Positions 8,618-17,235 of a stretch of DNA of 35,082 nt are shown here, in pieces; position 1 is the first letter of the stretch; each line of letters starts with the position of its first letter. The translations under genes and the position numbers were made by a program. The notes beneath the pieces are model-generated. The model saw only the letters and a list, made by a program, of their open reading frames with translations. It ran no database searches and was not told the origin of the DNA. Location of the stretch: the NCBI GenBank assembly GCA_015065975.1, contig SVPG01000021.1, forward strand, positions 1 to 35,082, given 5' to 3'. This DNA is from Oscillospiraceae bacterium. GTDB taxonomy: Bacteria; Bacillota; Clostridia; Oscillospirales; Acutalibacteraceae.

Positions 8618-10114
8618 ATGAAAACAAAACTTTTTACAGTGATTTTTACACTGGCTTTTCTGACGCTCTGTTTCTGCGCCTGCTCGCAGGAAACACCCGT
8701 CACACCCGACAATTCCCCGTCGGGACTTTCCCTTGAATGCACAATGAGCGACGAGGAGCTCGGGACCTATTCTTACCGCCCGCAGATAACCGAAACCATG
8801 CCCGTCATACACATCACGACCTCCGATTCGGACACGTCCTTTGCAACGATGTACACCCGTGAGGACAAGCTCAGCGACAGCATCGAATATGTCGATGCCG
8901 AAATCGCCGTCACCGACTGCGAAGAGGATCACCTGCTCACGGGCGCCGAAGCCGAGGTCAAGGTGCGCGGAAACTACACTCTGGAATACTCGAAGAAACC
9001 GCTGAGGATCAAATTCTCCGAAAAGCAGAATCTTCTCGGTCTGCACAACGGAGAGAAATATAAGAACTGGGTGCTTCTTGCGGACTGGAAGGATCTTTCC
9101 ATGAGCAATAATACAACAGCCTTCTACCTCGGCAAGACGATCCTCGGTTCGGACGGTTACTACTGCACGGATTTTCGCAACGTTGAGGTTTACATCAACG
9201 GCAGCTACTGGGGAGTATATCTGCTTGCCGAACAGCAGGAGGTCAAGGACGGACGTATGAGCGTGCCCGAAGTCGAGGACGGCTATACGGGAACAGACAT
9301 CGGCTATATGTTCGAGTTCGACGGCTATTATATCGAAGAGCGCGATATGCCCAACGGTTCGGGCGATCCTACATTCGAAGTCAATTACGTCGGTCAGGGC
9401 GGCTCGTCTCTCCAGCCGGGCTATACCGTAAAGAGCGACATCAACGACGATTCACAGCTTTCATTCATACAGTTCTTCACCGAAAACGCATATAAGATGG
9501 CATATGAGGCGGTCAATTTCGACAAACACTCCGCTTTCAACGTATCGTATACCGACATCGAACCGATAACGGGCACTTCGGTAAAGGACACCGTGTCCCG
9601 GTTCATCGACCTGCAGTCGCTTGTCGATATCTATATTCTCAACGAGATATGCTGCGACCCCGACATCGCTTGGTCGAGCTTCTATATGTCCCTCGATATG
9701 ACCGAAAAGGGCAGTAAGAAGCTTATATTTGAAGCTCCGTGGGATTTCGATTCGGCATTCGGCATCAAGTACAATTACACAAACACGGTGGGTATGTTCG
9801 CCGCAACAACAGACAATCCGTGGCTTCGTGTTTTCGCAAACGAGCCGTGGTTCATCGAGATGGTCAAGGAGAAATGGTGCAAGCTCAAGCAGGCAGACGT
9901 CCTCGAGACCGCCCTTTCTCTCATCGAAGAGCAGCAGACAGTCTATGAAGATTACTACCGGAGAAACTTCAGCAAATGGAGCGAAAGGGTCGATTACGGC
10001 AATCACGAGCTGACCGACGAGGTCAACTCCTTCAAATCGCAGGGCGAGGCGTCCGACCATCTTTCCGTCTGGCTCAGAAAGCGTTTTGAATATCTCGACG
10101 AACGCTGGGGATAA
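8618..10114 (+). CDS. CotH-kinase family lipoprotein
   Basis: This 498-residue protein begins with a lipoprotein signal peptide (MKTKLFTVIFTLAFLTL, lipidated Cys22 in FCAC). It is therefore expected on the outer face of the membrane. The CotH core is recognisable from AEVKVRGNYTLEYSKKPLRIKF, NWVLLADWKDLSMSNNT, VEVYINGSYWGVYLLAEQ and the metal-site motif APWDFDSAFG. CotH proteins are atypical kinases that phosphorylate secreted or coat proteins; in gut Firmicutes they also occur as surface proteins without spore links. Start ATG 8618 is preferred over TTG 8606, which is too close to the AAAGGAG site. It is a single-gene transcript between its own promoter and a strong terminator. Confidence 0.88.
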   Translation: MKTKLFTVIFTLAFLTLCFCACSQETPVTPDNSPSGLSLECTMSDEELGTYSYRPQITETMPVIHITTSDSDTSFATMYTREDKLSDSIEYVDAEIAVTDCEEDHLLTGAEAEVKVRGNYTLEYSKKPLRIKFSEKQNLLGLHNGEKYKNWVLLADWKDLSMSNNTTAFYLGKTILGSDGYYCTDFRNVEVYINGSYWGVYLLAEQQEVKDGRMSVPEVEDGYTGTDIGYMFEFDGYYIEERDMPNGSGDPTFEVNYVGQGGSSLQPGYTVKSDINDDSQLSFIQFFTENAYKMAYEAVNFDKHSAFNVSYTDIEPITGTSVKDTVSRFIDLQSLVDIYILNEICCDPDIAWSSFYMSLDMTEKGSKKLIFEAPWDFDSAFGIKYNYTNTVGMFAATTDNPWLRVFANEPWFIEMVKEKWCKLKQADVLETALSLIEEQQTVYEDYYRRNFSKWSERVDYGNHELTDEVNSFKSQGEASDHLSVWLRKRFEYLDERWG

Positions 10115-10127
10115 TATTAAGACGAAT

Positions 10128-10172
10128 AAAGCGGCAGTATCCCGTTTTCTGCGGGATATTGCCGCTTTGTTT
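10128..10172 (+). terminator. Rho-independent terminator after the CotH-like gene
   Basis: A 17-bp stem (10128-10144 with 10152-10168, one G-U pair) with a 7-base loop is followed by TTTGTTT. It lies 14 bp after the stop codon. Confidence 0.88.
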
Positions 10173-10204
10173 CACATAATGCAATATCTTTACAATTCAA
10201 ACTC

Positions 10205-10233
10205 TTGACAGAATCGGGCGATATAACTATAAT
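10205..10233 (+). promoter_or_regulatory. Consensus promoter of greA
   Basis: TTGACA (10205-10210) and TATAAT (10228-10233) are both perfect and separated by 17 bp. The predicted leader is about 65 bases before the greA ATG. This is the strongest promoter in the window by match to consensus. Confidence 0.92.
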
Positions 10234-10306
10234 ATACCTGCTGTCCGAAAGTCGGACGCATTTATTATTTTAGTACACAAATGTCAGAAAGGAAGCGTAC
10301 ACAAAG

Positions 10307-10783
10307 ATGGCGGAAAAGCAGGTACTTCTCACCGCAGACGGACTGCGTGCTTTCGAGGAGGAGCTCGAATATCTCAAGTCGGTCAAGCGCAAGGACATTG
10401 CAGACAAGATCAAGGTAGCACTTTCCTTCGGAGACCTCTCCGAAAACAGCGAATATGACGAAGCAAAGAACGAGCAGGCTCAGGTCGAGAGCAGAATTGC
10501 AGAGATCGAGGCAATGCTCAAGAATGTCAAACTGATCGACGAAAGCGAGATCACCACCGAGGTCGTTTCAGTCGGTACCAAGGTTACAGTATTCGATGCC
10601 GAGTATGACGAAGAGGAAGTATATCAGATCGTCGGCTCTACCGAGGCTAACCCCGACAAGGGTCTTATCTCCGACGAATCTCCTGTCGGCAAGGCTCTCA
10701 TCGGCGCGGCTATCGGTCACACCGTCGAGGTTGAGACTCCGGGCGGAACCATGCACTTCAAGGTTCTCCACATCTCAAAGTAA
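10307..10783 (+). CDS. greA: Transcription elongation factor GreA
   Basis: GreA rescues backtracked RNA polymerase by stimulating transcript cleavage. The 158-residue length matches the family. The N-terminal coiled coil (residues 1-75) carries the tip motif [18 protein letters not shown], with the acidic residues that coordinate the catalytic magnesium. The C-terminal FKBP-like domain ends with [20 protein letters not shown]. The ATG at 10307 follows AAAGGAAG. A membrane-protein gene of unknown role follows after 60 bp without a terminator, so the two are probably co-transcribed. Confidence 0.97.
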   Translation: MAEKQVLLTADGLRAFEEELEYLKSVKRKDIADKIKVALSFGDLSENSEYDEAKNEQAQVESRIAEIEAMLKNVKLIDESEITTEVVSVGTKVTVFDAEYDEEEVYQIVGSTEANPDKGLISDESPVGKALIGAAIGHTVEVETPGGTMHFKVLHISK

Positions 10784-10843
10784 GCTCAGTTAACAAAAGG
10801 TTAAAATTACAAAAGCATAATATGGCAGAAAGGTGGTATAGCC

Positions 10844-11794
10844 ATGGACGAAAATCTCAGCAAGCTTTCCGAAGAGGAAACTGTTCCCGCCGAGCCTTCT
10901 GCAGACATTGAGCCCGAAGAGGATAACTTCATCATAATCCCCGATTACGAAAATCAGGAGGAGAACGAAGAGGATTATTCGAACAAGGACAGCATTATCC
11001 GCGAGCGCATAAAAGCGTCGGAAAATGTCGAGGAGCGCGAAAAGTTCAAGCGTGAAAAACTCCCCTTTAAAAAGGCCATACCGAACTTTTTCTATCATTA
11101 TAAATGGGTCATTCTTGCAGTTGTATTTCTTATCGTGGTCATTGCATATGCTTCTTACAGCTGCATAATGAAATCGTACGACTACAACGCGGTAATATAC
11201 GCCGTGGATCAGGAGTATTCGGTCGATCTTCTCGCAACGGTTTCAAACCGTCTTGAGGTTTACGGAGAGGACAACGACGGCAACGGCAAGGTTGAGATCA
11301 AAACTCAGTATTTTGATTTCTTCACAAAGGATTACTACGAAAGCATTGCCGCTCAGACCTTCCATCAGAACGACTTCGGCAAGGATCACAACTGCATGAT
11401 AGTCATCACCGACTATCAGTCATACCAGCACATCGTCAACGTATATGACGACAACGGCAACGTTATCGGTCAGAAGCCCGAATTCTTCTACGATTTCGGC
11501 GACGGACTGCGCTGGATACCGCTCACGGGTGATGTCACCGAAGGATTCGAGCTGGTCGGTCTCAACAATCAGATCGGAATGTCCCTCTACAACATCGATT
11601 ACTACGACTATATGAAGCTCCGCGAGGACGCTGAGGTTGTACAGCGTTTTGAGAACGCCAAAATTCTTATCGAGAATTATCTCTCAAGCCACCCCGAGAT
11701 AACGGCCCAGTCCTCACAGGAAACGCTTGACAGACTTGCCGACGAGCTGATCGCTCAGGCCGCTTCGGCATCGGGCAGCGCTCAGGCACAGTAA
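10844..11794 (+). CDS. Single-pass membrane protein of unknown function
   Basis: I do not recognise this 316-residue protein. Residues 1-60 are strongly acidic and low in complexity. A basic juxtamembrane patch (KFKREKLPFKKA) comes before one membrane helix (about 88-107, ending YASYSC). The remaining 200 residues are predicted outside the membrane; they contain an EDNDGNGK acidic loop that could bind calcium and end in an Ala/Ser/Gln tail. The basic patch before the helix suggests N-in, C-out. The gene follows greA by 60 bp behind AGAAAGGTGG. Codon use matches its neighbours. Confidence 0.8.
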   Translation: MDENLSKLSEEETVPAEPSADIEPEEDNFIIIPDYENQEENEEDYSNKDSIIRERIKASENVEEREKFKREKLPFKKAIPNFFYHYKWVILAVVFLIVVIAYASYSCIMKSYDYNAVIYAVDQEYSVDLLATVSNRLEVYGEDNDGNGKVEIKTQYFDFFTKDYYESIAAQTFHQNDFGKDHNCMIVITDYQSYQHIVNVYDDNGNVIGQKPEFFYDFGDGLRWIPLTGDVTEGFELVGLNNQIGMSLYNIDYYDYMKLREDAEVVQRFENAKILIENYLSSHPEITAQSSQETLDRLADELIAQAASASGSAQAQ

Positions 11795-11827
11795 AACAAA
11801 ATATTCACTGCCACCGGGTAGTTGTGC

Positions 11828-11883
11828 AAAAAGCACTTGCGTACATCGTTAGGTCTCAGAAGATGTACGGCAGGTGCTTTTTT
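11828..11883 (+). terminator. Terminator or attenuator hairpin ahead of pnuC
   Basis: A long stem (AAAAAGCACTTGCGTACATC with GATGTACGGCAGGTGCTTTTTT, small bulge, 12-14-base loop) ends in six U. It lies after the 316-residue membrane protein and 33 bp before the pnuC ATG, with no clear promoter between the hairpin and pnuC. An upstream CACTGCC (about 11807-11813) could pair with GGCAGGTG of the 3' arm. It may be a simple terminator or a switch controlling pnuC. Confidence 0.75.
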
Positions 11884-11915
11884 CACCGTATTGATTAAAT
11901 TTTCAGGAGGCTTTT

Positions 11916-12605
11916 ATGAATCAGCAAAATCCTTTCGGAAGGCTCTCAAAATTCGAGCGGATACTGTGGGGCGTATCCGTCGCCGCCGTCGCTCTGTCAT
12001 TTCTTGCAGGAAATTCGGGCGACTATCTCACGCTTATTGCTTCACTCATCGGTGTGACCGCACTGATTTTTGTCGCACGCGGCGATGTCATCGGTCAGGT
12101 GCTGACGATAATCTTCAGCGTGTTTTACGGAATAATTTCATATCATTTCAGCTATTACGGCGAGATGCTTACATACCTCGGAATGACCGCTCCGATAGCC
12201 GCAATTTCGGTCATCACATGGCTGAAAAACCCGTACGACAAGGCAAAATCCGAGGTAAAGGTCGCAAAGATGAGCCGTTCGGGTGCTGCGGTAATGTTTA
12301 TTCTGAGCGCTGCCGTCACCTTCATTTTTTATTTTATACTGCGCCATTTCGGCAACGCAAACCTTATCCCGAGCACAATATCCGTCACGACCAGTTTTCT
12401 TGCGTCATATCTTATGATGATGCGAAGCCCGTATTACGCGCTCGCCTACGCCGCAAACGACGTTGTCCTCATTATCCTCTGGATTCTCGCAACACTCAGC
12501 AGCATATCCTATCTGCCGATGGTAGTATGTTTCCTTATGTTTTTCATAAACGACCTTTACGGATTTTTCAACTGGCGCAAAATGATGAAACGTCAGGCGG
12601 TATAA
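11916..12605 (+). CDS. pnuC: PnuC-family nicotinamide riboside transporter
   Basis: PnuC proteins facilitate uptake of nicotinamide riboside or related vitamins, which are then trapped by phosphorylation. This 229-residue protein has about seven hydrophobic segments. It shows the family signatures FVARGDVIGQVLTIIFSVFYGIISY (segment 3), TYLGMTAPIAAISVITWLKNPYD and the closing FFINDLYGFFNWRKM. The start is ATG 11916, five bases after AGGAGG. No NAD kinase/NadR-like partner lies nearby, so the exact vitamin cannot be fixed. It sits directly behind a strong hairpin and is convergent with the YigZ-like gene through a shared terminator. Confidence 0.9.
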   Translation: MNQQNPFGRLSKFERILWGVSVAAVALSFLAGNSGDYLTLIASLIGVTALIFVARGDVIGQVLTIIFSVFYGIISYHFSYYGEMLTYLGMTAPIAAISVITWLKNPYDKAKSEVKVAKMSRSGAAVMFILSAAVTFIFYFILRHFGNANLIPSTISVTTSFLASYLMMMRSPYYALAYAANDVVLIILWILATLSSISYLPMVVCFLMFFINDLYGFFNWRKMMKRQAV

Positions 12606-12635
12606 AAAAAGAGTCTCCTTGCGGAGACTCTTTTT
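12606..12635. terminator. Bidirectional terminator between pnuC and the YigZ-like gene
   Basis: A GAGTCTCC/GGAGACTC stem with a TTGC loop is flanked by A-runs on the left and T-runs on the right. It can end pnuC on plus and the YigZ-like gene on minus, whose stop codon touches the right arm. Confidence 0.9.
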
Positions 12636-13258
12636 CACTTCTCAAACGGGAAGTACATACTTCCCGTGCTTTCAACTTTTACCGTGCCGCAGGTCACATC
12701 AAAAACCTCGGCGCAGAAGGCTTCATAATTATTTTTGTCAATATGGAATTTCAGCTTGACGCTGTCGGTGAACTGCGTATCATCGAGCACCGCTCCTCCC
12801 TCGGGGATAAGCGACGACATACGTCCGTACGTCGAATAATCGCACACAGCCTCACACATCGCACACTCGCGCATTGTCACGGGCACAGCCGCCGAAACGG
12901 CTATCGACGCGGAATGGGAATAGGCTCTGACAAGTCCGCCTCCGCCGAGAAGTATACCCCCGAAGTAACGGGTTACAACTATCGCGGCATCGATGATGTC
13001 GCCCTTTGTCAGCACGGAGAGCACGGGCATACCGGCCGTACCCGAAGGCTCGCCGTCGTCGCTGTAACGGCAGAGATTGCCCTCACGCACGCGGTAAGCG
13101 TACACATTGTGCGTTGCATCGCGATGCTTTGCACGTATCTTCTCGATAAAATCGAGAGCCTCCTGCTCGCAGGAAACGGGTGCCGCATAGCCGAGAAACC
13201 TCGATCGCTTTTCGATGAACTCCTCACACACGCTGTTTTTCAAAGTGATATATTCCAT
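12635..13258 (-). CDS. IMPACT/YigZ family protein (UPF0029)
   Basis: The 207-residue length is typical of bacterial YigZ/YvyE proteins. ATG 13258 (MEYITLKNSVCEEFIEKRSRF) was chosen because it begins exactly where the family begins and follows GGGTGG; the frame extends further upstream but over the rpmE terminator. The N-terminal domain (about 15-115) has the family block THNVYAYRV, YSDDGEPSGTAGMPVL and VVTRYFGGILLGGGGLVRAYS. The C-terminal part is a short DUF1949-like ferredoxin fold. The molecular role is uncertain; members have been linked to translation and metabolite repair. It is downstream of rpmE and separated from it by a terminator, so expression may rely on read-through. Confidence 0.93.
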   Translation of the reverse strand: MEYITLKNSVCEEFIEKRSRFLGYAAPVSCEQEALDFIEKIRAKHRDATHNVYAYRVREGNLCRYSDDGEPSGTAGMPVLSVLTKGDIIDAAIVVTRYFGGILLGGGGLVRAYSHSASIAVSAAVPVTMRECAMCEAVCDYSTYGRMSSLIPEGGAVLDDTQFTDSVKLKFHIDKNNYEAFCAEVFDVTCGTVKVESTGSMYFPFEK

Positions 13259-13277
13259 AATAACCACCCAACATACA

Positions 13278-13308
13278 AAAATAGCGGTGCAAAAAGCACC
13301 GCTGTTTT
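13278..13308 (-). terminator. Terminator after rpmE
   Basis: AGCGGTGC (13283-13290) and GCACCGCT (13296-13303) form a perfect 8-bp stem with a 5-base loop. On the minus strand it is followed by ATTTTTG. It lies about 22 bp after the rpmE stop and just upstream of the YigZ-like start codon. Confidence 0.85.
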
Positions 13309-13325
13309 CAACACTTTTTCGGCAA

Positions 13326-13529
13326 TTATTTGTCGAGATTGAAGCGCTTCTTGAAACGGTCAACACGTCCGCCGGTATCTACCAGCTTCTGCTTGCCGGT
13401 GTAAAAAGGATGGCACTTCGAGCAAATTTCAACACGGATATCCTTGGAAGTGGAACGTGTCTCGATAACATTACCGCAAGCGCATCTGATTGTGGTTTCC
13501 TCATACTTCGGATGCAGATTCTCTTTCAT
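13326..13529 (-). CDS. rpmE: 50S ribosomal protein L31, zinc-binding type
   Basis: The 67-residue protein [19 protein letters not shown] contains the zinc-ligand set of the C+ form: Cys16, Cys18, Cys36 and Cys39 in CAC and [10 protein letters not shown]. It ends with the family [12 protein letters not shown]+ L31 is commonly replaced by a C-minus paralogue under zinc starvation; no paralogue lies in this window. The start ATG 13529 follows GAGAGGTGAAAG. It has its own promoter and terminator, as expected for a highly expressed monocistronic ribosomal gene. Confidence 0.97.
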   Translation of the reverse strand: MKENLHPKYEETTIRCACGNVIETRSTSKDIRVEICSKCHPFYTGKQKLVDTGGRVDRFKKRFNLDK

Positions 13530-13594
13530 TACTTTCACCTCTCTCACCAATTGCAAAAGCTCAATACACGGCGTTGCCGCCAAGTCGCGTAAGC

Positions 13595-13623
13595 ATTTTA
13601 CCATAATGCAAAGCAAAAATCAA
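13595..13623 (-). promoter_or_regulatory. Promoter of rpmE
   Basis: On the minus strand TTGATT (13618-13623), a 17-bp spacer and TAAAAT (13595-13600) stand about 65 bp before the rpmE ATG. It lies just after the addA stop at 13666, where no obvious terminator was found. Confidence 0.75.
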
Positions 13624-13665
13624 GTGCTAATTTACAATATATTATATTTTTTATCTTTTTTGTCC

Positions 13666-16600
13666 TTAAAACAGGCTTATCAGCTCCGACAAATCGAAAG
13701 AATAGATATAAAGACCCGTTATCTCGACGGGCAGAATCTGTTTTACAGCGCTTGCATACAGCTCGAGCTGAGGCGCATAACGCCTGACCAGCCCCTGCGC
13801 TCCTTCAAAAGCTCTGTCGGTTTTGTAATCTATTATCTGAGCCTTGTTTCCCGATATGAGCAGACAGTCGCATTCACCCTCGAGCACAACGGGATAATCT
13901 CCTTCGCACTCGGGGAAATGATGCCGCATATCAGCATCGAGAGATGCCGTAAAACGCCATTCTCTCTCCACCCTTTCGGCGGAAGCTATCATGCGCCCGA
14001 CCTCTCCGTCGAAGAATTTCGCTACCTTTTCGAGGTCGACCGCTTTTGCCTCCGTCTCTGACAGCACGCCCGCAGCCCGCAGCCTTTCGAGCTCATCCCC
14101 GGGCGACACCGCCGCAGCTGCAAAATCCGCATACTGCATGAATCTGTGCAGAGCGGTACCCCTTTCGGTCGCCGAGAGACCACCCTCGGTCATAAAGGAC
14201 GGACGTTCTGCAAAGCTGATCTCACTGTCGGGGTGCACCTGCGATGCAGTCACCTTTGACGGCGCTCTGCAAAGCTCCTCGTAAGGATATCTGAAATGCA
14301 GTCTCTGCGCAATCATTTCGCTCATTTCCGAGATATCACCGCAGTCAGCCTCGGTATCGGATACCTCTTGCGCCTGCTCGGTTATTTCCTCCTCGGGCTC
14401 GCGTTCTTTCTCGATAACCACTTTCAGGCGGCAGTCGGAGGGACATATTCTGCGTTCCGCCGCCGCCTCGCCGCACAGCTGTGCTCCGTCGGCATGGAGC
14501 ATTGCGCAGGCACAGACCCACTTTGCATAGGAGGGTGAGATACTGACCGAAAAGGGCGCGATCTCTCCGTCAACGATCATTCCTGCCGCAGATGACAGCA
14601 TCTTCTCCCTGTGATCGGGTGAACAGAGCACTATCAGTTTATCGACGGCGCGGGTCATCGCAACATACAGCACGCGCAGTTCCTCCGCCGTATTGTCAAG
14701 CTCGTTTGCAAGCACGACGGCACTGCGCTGCAGAGTCGGATATTTTGCTCCGAGCTCACTGTCACGCAGCTTTATTCCGAGACCGAGTCTGCGATGAAGC
14801 TGGAGATTGTTTTTCTTCCATTCATCATTGAATTTCTTTTCCGCGTTGGCGATTATGCACACGGGATACTCAAGACCCTTGGTCGCGTGAATGGTCGAAA
14901 CGGTCACGCAGCCCTGAGCAAGTCCGCCCTTCATCGACGACCGCTCGCCGCATTCTATTATCCTGTCAACCATACGCAGAAAGCGTGTAAGTCCGTGGCT
15001 GCCCGAGGATTCAAACGATTTTGCAAACTGAGAAAACGCGATCAGGTTGTCACGGCGAGCTTCACCGCCTGTCATCGCCTGAACTGCCGAGAGGAAACCC
15101 GTCTCGCTGTAAATGCTGACAATAAGTCGGTCGACGGGCATACGTGCCGCTCTCTCTCTCAGAACAGCCAGCCGTTCTATGACACCCTTTGCGGCATTAT
15201 CACCCGATGCCGCAAGCGACACGAGTTTTTTGTACACAGAATCGTCTCTGTCGCGGTCGGCAAGCCCTGCAAGAGCATCGCAGTCATAGCCGAAAATCGG
15301 CGATCTGAGCGCCGCAACGAGCGACACGCTGTTTGTCGGATTGTCTATCGCACGAAGCAGCGACAGCACGACACTGACCTCCTGAGCGGCAAAGAGACTC
15401 TTGTCCTCCGCGATCGTAACAGGCACGGCAAGCTTTTTGAGCGCATCGGCATAAACAGCGCCGCTCTCCTTACCGACAGCACGCAGCATTATACATATAT
15501 CTTCGGGGCGGACAGGGCGCATACCGTCGCCGTCCGTCACCTCAAAGCCCTCATCGAGCATCTTTTTTATCATTCGGGCACAGTACTCCGCCTGACCTTC
15601 CGCACCTTCTGCTGAAGCGATGTGCAGCTCGGTATCCATATTATCGGCTTTGGGAAACCTTCTGCCGCTGACAAGCTTCTGGTCGTCGTCGTATTCAATC
15701 GAGCCTATCTCGCTTCTCATAAGATGCGAGAAGAAGAAGTTAACGCTTTCCGTAACCTCGGGACGGCTTCTGAAATTTCGGTCGAGAACGATCTTTGCGG
15801 GATACACCTCATTCTCCGGCGCATAACGCGAATATCTCACAAAACGGTCGAGGAACAGAGCAGGCACAGCTCTTCTGAAACCGTATATACTCTGCTTTAT
15901 ATCTCCGACGACAAAGGCATTGCTGCCGTCACCTATCTCATCAGCGTCCTGTTTCGCAACAGCGCAGAAAATGAGATTCTGAACATCGTTTGTGTCCTGG
16001 AATTCATCGATCATTATCTGCGTGTAACGCTCGGACAGCTCTTTGGCAATCGGCGTTCTTACGTATTTTTCACCGTCACGCTCACACAGAAGGCCAAAAG
16101 CTTTATGTGCAACGTCCGAATGTCCGAGCACCTTTCTCTGACTCATAGCTTCATCGAGTCTCGATCTGAATTCCACGGCAAGTTCGCACAGCGTGTTTAC
16201 AGGCTCGCAAAGGCTCTGACTGTCGCGCACAAAATCGCTCTCGGAAAGGGCAAATTTCGGCAGGATCTTCTCCTTGAGGGTATCGCTGACGATACTGCGC
16301 GACGCCTGAAGCATCGGCTTGATATCGGATTTTACTCGCGATACGCTGTTGAATGCGGGAAAAACAATATTCTCAAGGGCCGTGTGCAGTGCATCCCAGC
16401 CCTGCCCGTCAGCCGCAGACAACGCATTTTTTATTCCGCTGTGATAAAGCTCGTAGGCGTCGCCCAGCTTTTCGCAAAGCCTTTCGTCGCCCGAGAGAAG
16501 CTCAATATCATATTCGCACACACGCACGGCATAATCGAGAAAAGCCTTTGTATACTCAATGACCGTCTGTCCCCACGGTGTATTCTGCGGCAGCGCATTT

Positions 16601-17235
16601 ACATCATACATCTGCGCCATCTCACGCAGTTTTTCCTCCGCATCGGGGAAGCCGTCCGCAAAATGCTCGACATCGTCGACTGCACGGTAAAGCGCATTGT
16701 CATTTTTTGCACCCGAAAGCAGCTCGGCAAGACGCATGAATCGCTCCGAGCCTTCGGCATAATGCATATCCATAAGCTCCTCGAGCACATCGGCCCGAAG
16801 CACGGTAAGCTCTGCGCCGGTGATTATTCTGAAATCCGGTGCGACCTGAGCTGCGGCAAAATTCTTTCTCACAAGACCTGCGCAGAAGGAATCCATAGTT
16901 CCGATTTCAGCCTTCGGAAGAAGCATCTTCTGTCTGCGAAGATCTCCGTCCTCGGGACATTTTGCGATAAGCTTTGCAAGCTCGACCGAAAGCCTCTGAC
17001 GAAGCTCGGCAGCTGCCGCTCTCGTAAAGGTCACTATCAGCAGTCGGTCAACATCGCAGGTCTTTTTGCCCCTTTGGGCAAGGTTGCCGTCTTCGTCAAT
17101 ATATTTATCCGTGATGAGCGACATGACGCGTTCAATGAGCACCTTCGTCTTTCCCGAACCCGCCGCTGCGGACACCAGCACTGTGCCGCCCTTTGCGTCT
17201 CTCGCCCATTTCTGTTCACGTGTAAGTTCAGGCAT
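13666..17235 (-). CDS. addA: ATP-dependent helicase/nuclease subunit A (AddA)
   Basis: AddA is the active helicase and one of two nucleases of the AddAB complex, the Firmicute counterpart of RecBCD in double-strand-break repair. The 1189-residue length is normal. The UvrD-type motor has a Walker A (AAAGSGKTKVL, residues 24-34), motif Ia IVTFTRAAAAELRQRL, GTMDSFCAGLVRKNF, Walker B MIDEFQDTNDVQ and motif VI LRVLYVAMTRAVDKL. The C-terminal PD-(D/E)XK nuclease keeps EGECDCLL and IDYKTD (about Asp1123, Asp1136, Lys1138). The ATG follows GGAGGTGAGC and overlaps the end of addB by 8 bp, indicating coupled translation. Confidence 0.97.
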   Translation of the reverse strand: MPELTREQKWARDAKGGTVLVSAAAGSGKTKVLIERVMSLITDKYIDEDGNLAQRGKKTCDVDRLLIVTFTRAAAAELRQRLSVELAKLIAKCPEDGDLRRQKMLLPKAEIGTMDSFCAGLVRKNFAAAQVAPDFRIITGAELTVLRADVLEELMDMHYAEGSERFMRLAELLSGAKNDNALYRAVDDVEHFADGFPDAEEKLREMAQMYDVNALPQNTPWGQTVIEYTKAFLDYAVRVCEYDIELLSGDERLCEKLGDAYELYHSGIKNALSAADGQGWDALHTALENIVFPAFNSVSRVKSDIKPMLQASRSIVSDTLKEKILPKFALSESDFVRDSQSLCEPVNTLCELAVEFRSRLDEAMSQRKVLGHSDVAHKAFGLLCERDGEKYVRTPIAKELSERYTQIMIDEFQDTNDVQNLIFCAVAKQDADEIGDGSNAFVVGDIKQSIYGFRRAVPALFLDRFVRYSRYAPENEVYPAKIVLDRNFRSRPEVTESVNFFFSHLMRSEIGSIEYDDDQKLVSGRRFPKADNMDTELHIASAEGAEGQAEYCARMIKKMLDEGFEVTDGDGMRPVRPEDICIMLRAVGKESGAVYADALKKLAVPVTIAEDKSLFAAQEVSVVLSLLRAIDNPTNSVSLVAALRSPIFGYDCDALAGLADRDRDDSVYKKLVSLAASGDNAAKGVIERLAVLRERAARMPVDRLIVSIYSETGFLSAVQAMTGGEARRDNLIAFSQFAKSFESSGSHGLTRFLRMVDRIIECGERSSMKGGLAQGCVTVSTIHATKGLEYPVCIIANAEKKFNDEWKKNNLQLHRRLGLGIKLRDSELGAKYPTLQRSAVVLANELDNTAEELRVLYVAMTRAVDKLIVLCSPDHREKMLSSAAGMIVDGEIAPFSVSISPSYAKWVCACAMLHADGAQLCGEAAAERRICPSDCRLKVVIEKEREPEEEITEQAQEVSDTEADCGDISEMSEMIAQRLHFRYPYEELCRAPSKVTASQVHPDSEISFAERPSFMTEGGLSATERGTALHRFMQYADFAAAAVSPGDELERLRAAGVLSETEAKAVDLEKVAKFFDGEVGRMIASAERVEREWRFTASLDADMRHHFPECEGDYPVVLEGECDCLLISGNKAQIIDYKTDRAFEGAQGLVRRYAPQLELYASAVKQILPVEITGLYIYSFDLSELISLF

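Noticed and set aside
11840-11870. TPP riboswitch ahead of pnuC
   Set aside because: The only resemblance is a CTGAGA-like hexamer on the wrong strand. The ACC..TGA and long P1/P3 elements are missing.
11822-13342. 506-codon plus-strand ORF across pnuC and the YigZ-like gene
   Set aside because: It runs out of frame through pnuC, a terminator and the antisense of the YigZ-like gene, and its Arg/His/Cys-rich translation is typical of a shadow frame.
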